A DNA stretch of 64,000 nucleotides, taken from NCBI RefSeq assembly GCF_029407905.1, contig NC_073628.1:47451501-47515500 (forward strand), written 5' to 3'. The stretch is from Bubalus kerabau. Lineage: Eukaryota > Chordata > Mammalia > Artiodactyla > Bovidae. This document shows positions 9,960 through 21,115 of the stretch, piece by piece; positions within the stretch are counted from its first letter, which is position 1, and every line of letters begins with the position of its first letter. Both the position numbers and the translations under genes were made by a program. The notes under the pieces are model-generated. The model ran no database searches, was not told where the DNA came from, and was given only the letters and a program-made list of their open reading frames with translations.

Positions 9960-10995
9960 CTTTAACATTGTATTTTTGAAATTCCAAACTCTACTCTAGA
10001 TTTTTAATTTTAGCCTTTTGGTATATGTTATCAATTTTGTACCTATAGTTTTTTTCATAATTTCTGTGACTTTTTTTTCCCTCTGTTTCTTTCTCTTCTT
10101 CTTTTGTATAACATCGTATATCTACAATTCCAAACTGTACTCAAGATTTTTAATTTATACTTTTTGGTATTTGATATCAATTTTGTACCTGTATTTTCTT
10201 TATAATTTTTGTGACATTGTTTTTGTTGGTTTGTTTGTTTTCTCTCTTTATTTTTCTTCTTTTTTTTAACATTGTATTTGTGAAATTCCAAACTCTACTC
10301 TAGATTTTTAACTTTTGCTTTTTGGTATTAGTTATCAATTTTGTACCTGTAGTTTCTTTATAATTTTCGCGACCTTGTTTGTTTTTCTTTGTTCATTTTT
10401 CCTCTCTTTCTTTTCCTTCTTCTTTTCTTTAACATCGTATTTTTGAAATTCCAAACTCTACTCTAGATTTTTAATTTTAGCCTTTTGGTATATGTTATCA
10501 ATTTTGTACATGTAGTTTTTTTTTTATAATTTCTGTGACTTTTTTCCCCCCTCTGTTTCTTTCTCTTCCTCTTTTATATAACATCGTATATCTGCAATTC
10601 CAAACTGTACTCAAGTTTTTAATTTATGCTTTTTGGTATTTGATATCAATTTTGTACCTGTATTTTCTTTAAAATTTTTGCGACATTGTTTTTGTTGGTT
10701 TGTTTGTTTTCTCTCTTTATTTTTCTTCTTCTTCTTTTTTTTTTTTAACATTGTATTTTTGAAATTCCAAACTCTACTCTAGATTTTAAATTTTTGCTTT
10801 TTGGTATTAGTTATCAATTTTGTACCTGTAGTTTCTTTATAATTTTTGCGACCTTGTTTGTTTTTCTTTGTTCGTTTTTTCTCTCTTTCTTTTCCTTCTT
10901 CTTTTGATTAACATCGCATTTTTGAAATTCCAAACTCTACTCTAGATTTCTAATTTTTGCTTTTATGTATTTGTTACCAATTTTGTACCTTTAAG
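9960..10995 (+). repeat. Higher-order tandem array in the L1 5' UTR
   Basis: Seven copies of a T-rich unit, anchored by ATTCCAAACT at 9981, 10127, 10285, 10448, 10597, 10764 and 10927 (spacings 146, 158, 163, 149, 167, 163). Units come in three types: A with AGCCTTTTGGTATATG, B with AACTGTACTCAAG, C with GCTTTTTGGTATTAG. They are arranged A-B-C-A-B-C plus a partial copy, giving a second-level period of about 467-479 bp. Units within a type are much more alike than between types. Confidence 0.92.
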
Positions 10996-11015
10996 AACCC
11001 AATCTTCAGGACCCA

Positions 11016-11455
11016 TTTTTCACTAGGGAACGAGATTACTGGCTTGACTGCTCTCTCTCCCTTTGGACTCTCCGTTTTCTCCACCAGGTCGCCTGTATCT
11101 CCTCCCTAACCCCTCTCTACTCTACCCAACTCTGTGAATTTCTGTGTGTTCCAGACGGTGGAGAACACTTAGGGAACTGATTACTGGCTGGATCTGTCTC
11201 CCTCCTTTTCATTTCCCCCTTTTATCCTTCTGGCCACCTCTGTCTCCTGCCTCCTTCTTCTCTTCTCTGTATAACTCCGTGAACATCTCTGAGTGGTCCA
11301 GTTGTGGAGTGCACATAAGGAAGTGACTACTGGCTAGCCCACTCTCTCCACTATTGATTCCACCTCATCTCATTTGGGTCACCTCTAACTCCCTCCTCCC
11401 ACTTCTCTTCTCCATGTAACGCTGTGAACCTCTCCGAGTGACCCTCACAGTAGAG
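11016..11455 (+). repeat. Second tandem array in the L1 5' UTR
   Basis: Three degenerate units of about 145 bp, anchored by ATTACTGGCT at 11035 and 11180 and its variant at 11326, and again by TGTGAA-like motifs at 11133, 11278 and 11423. It is C/T rich and unrelated in sequence to the array upstream. Confidence 0.85.
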
Positions 11456-11988
11456 AAACTTTTCATCTTTAACGTAGATGTTTTATCAATGGTGCTGTAT
11501 AGAAGGAGAAGTTTTGAAACTACTGTAAAAATAAGACCGATAACTGGAAGTAGGAGGCTTAAGTCCAAACCCTGACTCCAGGGAACTCCTGACTCCAAGG
11601 AACATTAATTGACAGGAGCTCATCAAACGCCTCCATACCGACACTGAAACCAAGCACCACACAAGGGCCAACAAGTTCCAGGGCAAGACATACCAAGCAA
11701 ATTCTCCAGCAACAAAGGAACACAGCCCTGAGCTTCAAGATACAGGCTGCCCAAAGTCACCTCAAAACCATAGACATCTCATAACACATTACTGGACATT
11801 TCATTACACTCCAGAGAGAAGAAATACAGCTCCATCCACCAGAACATCGACACAAGCTTCCCTAACCAGGAAACCTTGACAAGCCACCTGTACAAACCCA
11901 CACACAGTGAGGAAATGCCACAATAAAGAGAACTCCACAAACTGCCAGAATACAGAAAGGACACCCCAAACTCAGCAATTTAAACAAG

Positions 11989-12915
11989 ATGAAGAGACAG
12001 AGGAATAGCCAGCGGATAAAGGAACAGGATAAATGCCCACCAAACCAAACAAAAGAGGAAGAGATAGGGAATCTACCTGATAAAGAATTCCGAATAATGA
12101 TAGTGAAATTGATCCAAAATCTTGAAATTAAAATGGAATCACAGATAAATAGCCTGGAGGCAAGGATTGAGAAGATGCAAGAAAGGTTTAACAAGGACTT
12201 AGAAGAAATAAAAAAGAGTCAATATATAATGAATAATGCAATAAGTGAAATTAAAAACACTCTGGAGGCAACAAATAGTAGAATAACAGAGGCAGAAGAT
12301 AGGATTAGTGAATTAGAAGATAGAATGGCAGAAATAAATGAATCAGAGAGGATAAAAGAAAAACGAATTAAAAGAAATGAGGACAATCTCAGAGACCTCC
12401 AGGACAATGTTAAACGCTACAACATTCGAATCATAGGGGTCCCAGAAGAAGAAGACAAAAAGAAAGACCGTGAGAAAATACTTGAGGAGATAATAGTTGA
12501 AAACTTCCCTAAAATGGGGAAGGAAATAATCACCCAAGTCCAAGAAACCCAGAGAGTCCCAAACAGGATAAACCCAAGGCGAAACACCCCAAGACACATA
12601 TTAATCAAATTAACAAAGATCAAACACAAAGAACAAATATTAAAAGCAGCAAGGGAAAAACAACAAATAACACACAAGGGAACACCCATAAGGATAACAG
12701 CTGATCTTTCAATAGAAACTCTTCAAGCCAGGAGGGAATGGCAAGACATACTTAAAGTGATGAAAGAAAATAACCTACAGCCCAGATTATTGTACCCAGC
12801 AAGGATCTCATTCAACTATGAAGGAGAAATCAAAAGCTTTTCAGACAAGCAAAAGCTGAGAGAATTCTGCACCACCAAACCAGCTCTACAACAAATACTA
12901 AAGGATATTCTCTAG
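11989..12915 (+). CDS. L1 ORF1 protein (RNA-binding chaperone), open frame
   Basis: 308 codons, no interruption. L1 ORF1p forms trimers, coats L1 RNA and acts as a nucleic-acid chaperone in the cytoplasmic ribonucleoprotein. Seen here: a basic N-terminus (MKRQRNSQR); a heptad-rich coiled coil, about residues 49-143, rich in Glu, Lys, Ile and Leu; an RRM-like domain opening at residue 145 with NIRIIGVPE; and a C-terminal domain with the family motif ARREW (247-251) and LYPAR (268-272). The protein is a little shorter than human ORF1p (338), mostly in the N-terminal part. The start is the first ATG of the frame and gives the family-typical beginning. Whether it is expressed cannot be told from sequence. 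Confidence 0.93.
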   Translation: MKRQRNSQRIKEQDKCPPNQTKEEEIGNLPDKEFRIMIVKLIQNLEIKMESQINSLEARIEKMQERFNKDLEEIKKSQYIMNNAISEIKNTLEATNSRITEAEDRISELEDRMAEINESERIKEKRIKRNEDNLRDLQDNVKRYNIRIIGVPEEEDKKKDREKILEEIIVENFPKMGKEIITQVQETQRVPNRINPRRNTPRHILIKLTKIKHKEQILKAAREKQQITHKGTPIRITADLSIETLQARREWQDILKVMKENNLQPRLLYPARISFNYEGEIKSFSDKQKLREFCTTKPALQQILKDIL

Positions 12916-12966
12916 ACAGGAAACACAAAAACGGTGTATAAATTCAAACCCAAAACAATAAAGTAA

Positions 12967-15900
12967 ATGGCTATGGGATCATACTTATCAGTAATTACCT
13001 TAAACATAAATGGGTTGAATGCCCCAACCAAAAGACAAAGACTGGCTGAATGGATACAAAAACAAGACCCCTACATATGTTGTCTACAAGAGACCCACCT
13101 CAAAACAGGGGACACATACAGACTGAAAGTGAAGGGCTGGAAAAAGATTTTCCATGCAAATAGGGACCAAAAGAAAGCAGGAGTAGCAATACTCATATCA
13201 GATAAAATAGACTTTAAAACAAAGGCTGTGAAAAGAGACAAAGATGGTCACTACATAATGATCAAAGGATCAATCCAAGAAGAAGATATAACAATTATAA
13301 ATATATATGCACCCAACACGGGAGCACCGCAGTATGTAAGACAAATGCTAACAAGTATGAAAGGAGAAATTAACAATAACACAATAATAGTGGGAGACTT
13401 TAATACCCCACTCACACCTATGGATAGATCAACTAAACAGAAAATTAACAAGGAAACACAAACTTTAAACGATACAATAGACCAGTTAGACCTAATTGAT
13501 ATCTATAGGACATTTCATCCCAAAACAATGAATTTCACCTTTTTCTCAAGCGCACATGGAACCTTCTCCAGTATAGATCATATCCTGGGCCATAAAGCTA
13601 GCCTTGGTAAATTCAAAAAAATAGAAATCATTCCAAGCATCTTTTCTGACCACAATGCAGTAAGATTAGATCTCAATTACAAGAGAAAAACTATTAAAAA
13701 TTCCAACATATGGAGGCTGAACAACACGCTGCTGAATAATCAACAAATCACAGAAGAAATCAAAAAAGAAATCAAAATTTGCATAGAAATGAATGAAAAT
13801 GAAAACACAACAACCCAAAACCTGTGGGACACGGTAAAAGCAGTCCTAAGGGGAAAGTTCATAGCAATACAGGCACACCTCAAGAAACAAGAAAAAAGTC
13901 AAATAAATAACCTAACTCTACACCTAAAGCAACTAGAAAAGGAAGAAATGAAGAACCCCAGGGTTAGTAGAAGGAAATAAATCTTAAAACTTAGAGCAGA
14001 AATAAATGCAAAAGAAACAAAAGAGATCATAGCAAAAATCAACAAAACCAAAAGCTGGTTTTTTGAAAGGATAAATAAAATTGACAAACCATTAGCCAGA
14101 CTCATCAAGAAACAAAGGGAGAAAAATCAAATCAATAAAATTAGAAATGAAAATGGAGAGATCACAACAGACAACACAGAAATACAAAGGATCATAAGAG
14201 AGTACTATCAACAATTATATGCCAATAAAATGGACAACGTGGAAGAAATGGACAAATTCTTAGAAAAGTACAACTTTCCAAAACTCGATCAGGAAGAAAT
14301 AGAAAATCTTAACAGACCCATCACAAGCACGGAAATTGAAACTGTAATCAAAAATCTTCCAGCAAACAAAAGCCCAGGTCCAGATGGTTTCACAGCTGAG
14401 TTCTACCAAAAATTTAGAGAAGAGCTAACACCTATCCTGCTCAAACTCTTCCAGAAAATTGCAGAGGATGGTAAACTTCCAAACTCATTCTATGAGGCCA
14501 CCATCACCCTAATACCAAAACCTGACAAAGATCCCACAAAAAAAGAAAACTACAGGCCAATATCACTGATGAACATAGATGCAAAAATCCTTAACAAAAT
14601 TCTAGCAATCAGAATCCAACAACACATTAAAAAGATCAAACACCATGACCAAGTGGGCTTTATCCCAGGGATGCAAGGATTCTTCAATATCTGCAAATCA
14701 ATCAATGTAATACACCACATTAACAAATTGAAAAATAAAAACCATATGATTATCTCAATAGATGCAGAGAAAGCCTTTGACAAAATTCAACATCCATTTA
14801 TGATAAAAACTCTCCAGAAAGCAGGAATAGAAGGAACATACCTCAACATAATCAAAGCTATATATGACAAACCCACAGCAAACATTATCCTCAATGGTGA
14901 AAAATTGAAAGCATTTCCTCTAAAGTCAGGAACAAGACAAGGGTGCCCACTTTCACCATTACTATTCAACATAGTTTTGGAAGTTTAGGCCACAGCAATC
15001 AGAGCAGAAAAAGAAATAAAAGGAATCCAAATTGGAAAAGAAGAAGTAAAGCTCTCACTGTTTGCAGATGACATGATCCTCTACATAGAAAACCCTAAAG
15101 ACTCCACCAGAAAACTACTAGAACTAATCAATGACTATAGTAAAGTTGCAGGATATAAAATCAACACACAGAAATCACTTGCATTCCTATACACTAATAA
15201 TGAGAAAACAGAAAGAGAAATTAAGGAAACAATTCCATTCACCATTGCAATGGAAAAAATAAAATACTTAGGAATATATCTACCTAAAGAAACTAAAGAC
15301 CTATATATAGAAAACTATAAAACACTGGTGAAAGAAATCAAAGAGGACACTAACAGATGGAGAAATATACCATGTTCATGGATTGGAAGAATCAATATAG
15401 TGAAAATGAGTATACTACCCAAAGCAATCTATAGATTCAATGCAATCCCTATCAAGCTACCAACAGCATTCTTCACAGAGCTAGAACAAATAATTTCACA
15501 ATTTGTATGGAAATATAAAAAACCTCGAATAGCCAAATTGATCTTGAGAAAGAAGAATGGAACTGGAGGAATCAACCTACCTGACTTCAGGCTCTACTGC
15601 AAAGCCACAGTTATCAAGACAGTATGGTACTGGCACAAAGACAGAAATATAGATCAATGGAACAAAATAGAAAGCCCAGAGATAAATCCACGCACATATG
15701 GACACCTTATCTTTGACAAAGGAGGCAAGAATATACAATGGATTAAAGACAATCTCTTTAACAAGTGGTGCTGGGAAATCTGGTCAACCACTTGTAAAAG
15801 AATGAAACTAGAACACTTTCTAACACCATACACAAAAATAAACTCAAAATGGATTAAAGATCTAAATGTAAGACCAGAAACTATAAAACTCCTAGAGGAG

Positions 15901-16785
15901 AACATAGGCAAAACACTCTCTGACATACATCACAGCAGGATCCTCTATGACCCACCTCCCAGAATATTGGAAATAAAAGCAAAAATAAACAAATGGGACC
16001 TAATTAACCTTAAAAGCTTCTGCACATCAAAGGAAACTATAAGCAAGGTGAAAAGACAGCCTTCAGAATGGGAGAAGATAATAGCAGATGAAGCAACTGA
16101 CAAACAACTAATCTCGAGAATACACAAGCAACTCCTACAGCTCAACTCCAGAAAAATAAATGACCCAATCAAAAAATGGGCCAAAGAACTAAATAGACAT
16201 TTCTCCAAAGAAGACATACAGATGGCTAACAAACACATGAAAAGATGCTCAACATCACTCATTATCAGAGAAATGCAAATCAAAACCACTATGAGGTACC
16301 ATTTCATACCAGTCAGAATGGCTGCGATCCAAAAGTCTACAAGCAATAAATGCTGAAGAGCGTGTGGAGAAAAGGGAACCCTCTTGCACTGTTGGTGGGA
16401 ATGCAAACTAGTACAGCCACTATGGAGAACAGTGTGGAGATTCCTTAAAAAAATGGAAATAGAACTGCCTTATGATCCAGCAATCCCACTGCTGGGCATA
16501 CACACTGAGGAAACCAGAAAGGAAAGAGACACGTGTACCCCAATGTTCATCACAGCACTGTTTATAATAGCCAGGACATGGAAGCAACCTAGATGTCCAT
16601 CAGCAGATGAATGGGTAAGAAAGCAGTGGTACATATACACAGTGGAATATTACTCAGCCATTAAAAAGAATACATTTGAATCAGTTCTAATGAGGTGGAT
16701 GAAACTGGAGCCTATTATACAGAGTGAATTAAGCCAGAAAGAAAAACACCAATACAGTATACTAACGCATATATATGGAATTTAG
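12967..16785 (+). pseudogene. L1 ORF2 (endonuclease-reverse transcriptase), three nonsense codons
   Basis: 1272 codons in one frame, a normal L1 ORF2 length, with stops at codons 338 (13978-13980, TAA), 674 (14986-14988, TAG) and 1130 (16354-16356, TGA) and no frameshift. The APE-type endonuclease is complete before the first stop: Asn13 (LNING), Glu42 (QETHL), Asp144 and Asn146 (GDFN), Asp204 (SIDH), Asp228/His229 (SDH). The reverse transcriptase follows, with QGCPLSPLLFN before the second stop and FADD at codons 699-702 (15061-15072). The C-terminal cysteine-rich segment (HCWWECK) lies after the third stop. ORF2p normally nicks target DNA at TT|AAAA and primes cDNA there. Here only an endonuclease-sized product of 337 residues could be made without readthrough. 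The preceding spacer from ORF1 is 51 bp. Confidence 0.95.
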
Positions 16786-17110
16786 AAAGATGGTAACAAT
16801 AACCCTGTGTACGAGACAGCAAAAGAGACACTGATGTATAGAACAGTCTTATGGACTCTGCGAGAGAGGGAGAGGGTGGGAAGATTTGGGAGAATGGCAT
16901 TGAAACATGTAAAATATCATGTATGAAACGAGTTGCCAGTCCAGGTTTGATGCATGATACTGGATGCTTGGGGCTGGTGCACTGGGATGACCCAGAGGGA
17001 TGGTATGGGGAGGGAGGAGAGAGGAGGGTTCAGGATGGGGAACACATGTATACCTGTGGCGGATTCATTTTGATATTTGGCAAAACTAATACAATTATGT
17101 AAAGTTTAAA

Positions 17111-17116
17111 AATAAA
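17111..17116 (+). terminator. L1 polyadenylation signal
   Basis: AATAAA just upstream of the A-rich end of the element. Confidence 0.8.
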
Positions 17117-17129
17117 ATAAAATTAAAAA

Positions 17130-17145
17130 AAAATGTATACAACCC
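17130..17145 (+). repeat. Target-site duplication, right copy, of the full-length L1
   Basis: AAAATGTATACAACCC, matching the left copy except for one substitution and one inserted base. The A-rich tail merges with its first bases. Confidence 0.78.
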
Positions 17146-17585
17146 ATCGATAAGGGCCAGCCAGTTCCTTTCCAGAGCAGAAGTTTATTGAATCAAGAAG
17201 TCAGAAAAAGTCAAGGCTGGGAAGAATCAGAGGACACATCATTGATTATGAGGCTTGGGGAAAAGGAAAGCTCTGGTCCTGAATGGAACTGAAGTAGCAG
17301 AGGAGCACAGCAGCAGAAAAATAGACAATGTGGACCAATTAAGACATTTTGCAAATTTCAGCTTCCAAGACTGGATGCTGTTGAGCTGAGCAGGAAAATG
17401 GAAATTGCTTTTCCTTAGAAATGGGGGAGGGGAGTAAATAATTCTGTAAAAGCAAGATGAGCAAGGTGAGAAAGGTGTTTGTGCTGGAAGTGACCCTGGA
17501 AATCCCTCAGATATCTCTGATTGAGAAACTTTCATAGTGAGCCCTCGTGAACTGGCCAGGCTCACTTAAACACGTTTTTGTGGTC
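17146..17585. other. Unassigned non-coding DNA
   Basis: No recognisable gene or repeat. It separates the L1 from a BovB tail. Confidence 0.4.
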
Positions 17586-18014
17586 ATCCTGTATGGATGT
17601 GAGAGTTGGACTGTGAAGAAGACTGAGCACTGAAGAATTGATGCTTTTGAACTGTGGTGTTGGAGAAGACTCTTGAGAGTCCCTTGGACTGCAAGGAGAT
17701 CCAACCAGTCCATTCTGAAGGAGATCAGCCCTGGGATTTCTTTGAAGGGAATGATGCTAAAGCTGAAACTCCAGTACTTTGGCCACCTCATGCGAAGAGT
17801 TGACTCATTGGAAAAGACTCTGATGCTGGGAGGTTTTGGGGGCAGGAGGAAAAGGGGACGACAGAGGATAAGATGGCTGGATGGCATCGCTGACTCGATG
17901 GACGTGAGTCTGAGTGAACTCCGGGAGTTGGTGATGGACAGGGAGGCCTGGCGTGCTGCGATTCATGGGGTAGCAGAGTCGGACACGACTGAGCGACTGA
18001 TCTGATCTGATCTG
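17586..18014 (+). mobile_element. BovB LINE, 3' fragment with (GATCT)n tail
   Basis: Runs from the GTATGGATGTGAGAGTTGG region of the BovB C-terminal RT coding part to its tail, ending in a short tandem TGATCTGATCTGATCTG (about 17999-18014). 5' truncated. The tail pentamer differs from the CAGTT/AACTG pentamer of other copies here. Confidence 0.92.
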
Positions 18015-18239
18015 CAACTAAGACAACATCTCCCTCACAAGGCATGATGTGTAGGATCTTTGTAGGAAATCCACTTGAGAAGATTAGTTATTTGGGTAAT
18101 TATCAGAATATTTTAAGTAAAACTATATAACAAGATACAAAAAACCATGGAGAAGCCATATAAATTATCTGGAGAGTCTCACTGCCTTTGATCCTGTCTT
18201 TATCTCCTCCATGAAGGACAGAGAACAACTGTACACGCT

Positions 18240-18500
18240 GTATTCCACTGACTGTAAATTCTACCCACTGTTCTCAGCCTATTTTAAGTTTTACTTCCTT
18301 TAAGGATCTCTCCTGCTGCCTTAAACTGGGTATATTTCTTTCAGTAAACAATTGTAAAATTTGAAATATAACTTATCATGGATGCCCTTTACAACTGCAT
18401 AGAAAGTCCAAAGATAGTAGGACCATTGTCTTACTTTATCCCACACAGAGCTCAGCATAGTGCTATGTATATAATAAGTGCTTCATTAATATTAATTGGC
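18240..18500 (+). mobile_element. L2 LINE 3' fossil
   Basis: CACACAGAGCTCAGCATAGTG then TATATAATAAGTGCTTCATT matches the usual end of L2, where a 'cctggcacatagtaggtgctcaataaat' type motif occurs. Strongly decayed. Confidence 0.5.
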
Positions 18501-18662
18501 TTTAATTTTATGTTTTGTTTATAAGATTATAAATTTAAGGTTGTGAGAAATTTCTTTGGCTAATATATGATGCATTTTCTTAAAAAATGGAAATGTATTA
18601 AAATTTGATGGTCAAAATTTAAACCTACAAGTGGTACTTTTTGAATTTCAATGATACATACT

Positions 18663-21115
18663 GCTCAGTTCAGTTCAGTTAAGTCACTCAGTCATGTCTG
18701 ACTTTTTGTGACTCCATGGACTGCAGCAAGCCAGGCTTCCCTGTCCATCACCAACTCCTGGAGCTTGCTCAAACTCATGTCCGTCGAGTTGATGAAGTTA
18801 TTCATCCATCTTAGCCTGTGCCATCCCCTTCTCCTCCTGCCTTCAATCTTTTCCAGCATCAAGGTCTTTTCCAATGAGTTGGCTCTTTACATTAGGTGTC
18901 CACAGTATTGGAGCTTCAGCTTCAGCATCAATCCTTCCAGTGAATATTCAGGACTGATTTCGTTTAGGATGGACTAGTTTGACCTCCTTTCAGTCCAGGG
19001 GATTCTCAAGAGTCTTCTCCAACATCACAGTTCAAAAGCATCAATTCTTCAACATTCAGCTTTCTTTATGGTCCAACTCTCACATCCATACATGACTACT
19101 GGAAAAGCCATAGCTTTGACTATACAGACTTTATCAGTAAAGTAATGTCTCTGCTTTTTAATATGCTGTGTAGGTTGTCATAGCTTTTCTTCCAAGAAGC
19201 AGACATTTTTTAATTTCTTGGGTGCAGTCACCATCTGCAGTGATTTTGACGCCCAAGAAAATAAAGTCTGTCAGTGTTTCCATTGTTTCCCCATCTATTT
19301 GCCATCAAGTGATGGGACCAGATGCCATGATCTTAGTTTTCTGAATATTGAGTTTTAAGCCAGTTCTTTCACTCTCCTCTTTCACATTCATCAAGAGGCT
19401 CTTTAGTTCCTCTTTGCTTTCTGCCATAATGGTGGTGTCATCTGCATATCTGAGGTTATGTCAAACTTGTGCTTCATCCAGCCTGGCATTTTGCAAGATA
19501 TACTCTTCATATAAATTAAATAAGCAGGGTGACAATATACAGCCTTGACGTACTCCTTTCCTGATTTGGAACCAATATGGTGTTCCATGTCTGGTTCTAA
19601 CTGTTGCTTCTTGACCTGCATACAGGTTTCTCAGGAGGCAGGTAAGGTGGTCTGGTATTCCCATCTCTTTAAGAATATTGCACAGTTTGTTGTGATCAAC
19701 ACGAAGGATTTAGTGTAGTCAATGAAGCGGAATTAGATGTTTTTCTGGAATTCCTTTGTTTTTCTATGATCCAATAGCTGTTGGCAATTTGATCTCTGGT
19801 TCCTCTGTCTTTTCTAAATTCAATTTGAATCTCTAGAAGTTCTCAGTTCACGTACTTACTGTTGAAGCCTAGCTTGGAGAATTCTGACCATTACTTTGCT
19901 AGCGTGTGAGATGAGTGCAATCGTGTGATAGTTTGAGCATTCTTTGGCATTGCCTTTCTTTGAGATTGGAATGAAAACTGACCTTTTCCAGTCCTGTGGC
20001 CACTGCTGAGTTTTCCAAATTAGCTGGCATACTGAGTGCAACACTTTCACAGCATCATCTTTTAGGATTTGAAATAGCTCAACTGGAATTCCATCACATC
20101 CACTAGCTTTGTTTGTCGTGATGCTTCCTAAGGCCCAGTTGACTTCACATTCCAGAATGCCTGGATCTAGGTGAGTTATCACACCATCGTGGTTACCTGC
20201 ATCATGAAGATCTTTTTTGTGTTGTTCTTCTTTCTTCTGTGTATTCTTGCCATCTCTTAACATTTTCTGCTTCTGTTAGGTCCATACCATTTCTGTCCTT
20301 TATTGTGCCCATCTTTGCATGAAATGTTCCCTTGTTATCTTTAATTTTCTTGAAGAGATCTCCTGTCTTTTCCATTCTCTTATTTTCCTCTGTTTCTTTG
20401 CATTGATCACTGAGAAAGGCTTTCTTATCTCTCCTTGCTATTCTCTGAAACTCTGCATTCAAATGAGTATATCTTTCCTTTTCTCCTTTGCTTTTCGCTT
20501 CTGTTCTTTTCTCAGCTTTTTGTAAGGCCTCCTTAGATAACCATTTTGCCTTTTTTACATTTCTTCTTCGTGGGGATGGTTTTAATCATTGCCTCCTGTA
20601 CGATGTCATAAACCTCTGTCCATAGTTCTTCAGGCACTCTATCAGATCTAATCCCTTGAATCTATTTGTCACTTCTACTGTATAATTGTAAGGAATTTGA
20701 TTTAGGTCATACCTGAATGGTCTAGTGGTTTTCCCTTTCTTCAATTTAAGTCTGAATTTGGCAATAAGGAATTCATGATCTAAGCCACAGCGAGCTACTG
20801 GTCTTGTTTTTTTTGCTTCTCCATCTTTGGCTGCAAAGAATATAATCAATCTAGCTTTGGTATTGACCATTTGGTGATATCCATGTGTAGAGTCGTCTCT
20901 TGTGTTGTTGGAGGACGGTGTTTGCTATGACCAGTGCATACTCTTGGTAAAACTCTATTAGTCTTTGTCCTGCTTCATTTTGTACTCCAAGGTCAAATTT
21001 GCCCGTTACTACATGTATGTCCTGAATTCCTACTTTTGCATTCCAGTCCCCTGTGATGAAAATTACATCTTTTTTGTATGTGTTAGTTCTAGAAGTTCTT
21101 GTAGATATATCTAGA
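18663..21115 (-). mobile_element. BovB LINE, 2.45 kb, 5' truncated
   Basis: The longest BovB in the window (the full element is about 3.2 kb). From its 3' end at 18663 (CAGTT-type repeat) it extends back through the RT to the end of the APE endonuclease region. Minus-strand blocks show RT text: GVRQGCILSPCLFN near 19550, the catalytic YADD codons intact at 19448-19437, fingers-region text around 19860-20260 (ASGCDGIPVELFQ), and linker or endonuclease text at 20870-20590 (ARCGLDHEFLIAKFRLK). Frames are broken many times by stops and indels, so it is dead. Confidence 0.95.

Larger units (their letters stand above)
8322..17129 (+). mobile_element. Full-length ruminant L1 (L1-BT type)
   Basis: An 8.8-kb non-LTR retrotransposon with every expected part in order: a 5' end resembling other mammalian L1s (GGAGGAGCCAAGATGGCGG), a CpG-rich 5' UTR, ORF1 (11989-12915), a 51-bp spacer, ORF2 (12967-16785), a short 3' UTR, AATAAA and an A-rich tail, all inside a target-site duplication. 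ORF1 is open. ORF2 keeps one frame throughout but has three nonsense codons, so the copy is not autonomous as it stands. The low level of damage and the recognisable duplication suggest a fairly recent insertion. The 5' UTR is about four times the length of the human L1 one, largely because of tandem repeats. Confidence 0.96.

Noticed and set aside
10018..10291. Hydrophobic or Lys-rich open frames on both strands in the T-rich array of the L1 5' UTR
   Set aside because: A product of poly-T/poly-A composition; poly-Phe and poly-Lys text, not a membrane protein.
9960..10995. Regularly spaced repeats that could suggest a CRISPR array or satellite
   Set aside because: Units are about 155 bp, contiguous, AT-rich and lie inside an L1 5' UTR. 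There are no spacers and the genome is mammalian.
12219..14108. Antisense open frames opposite L1 ORF1 and ORF2
   Set aside because: Shadows of the A-rich sense codons; no known protein features.
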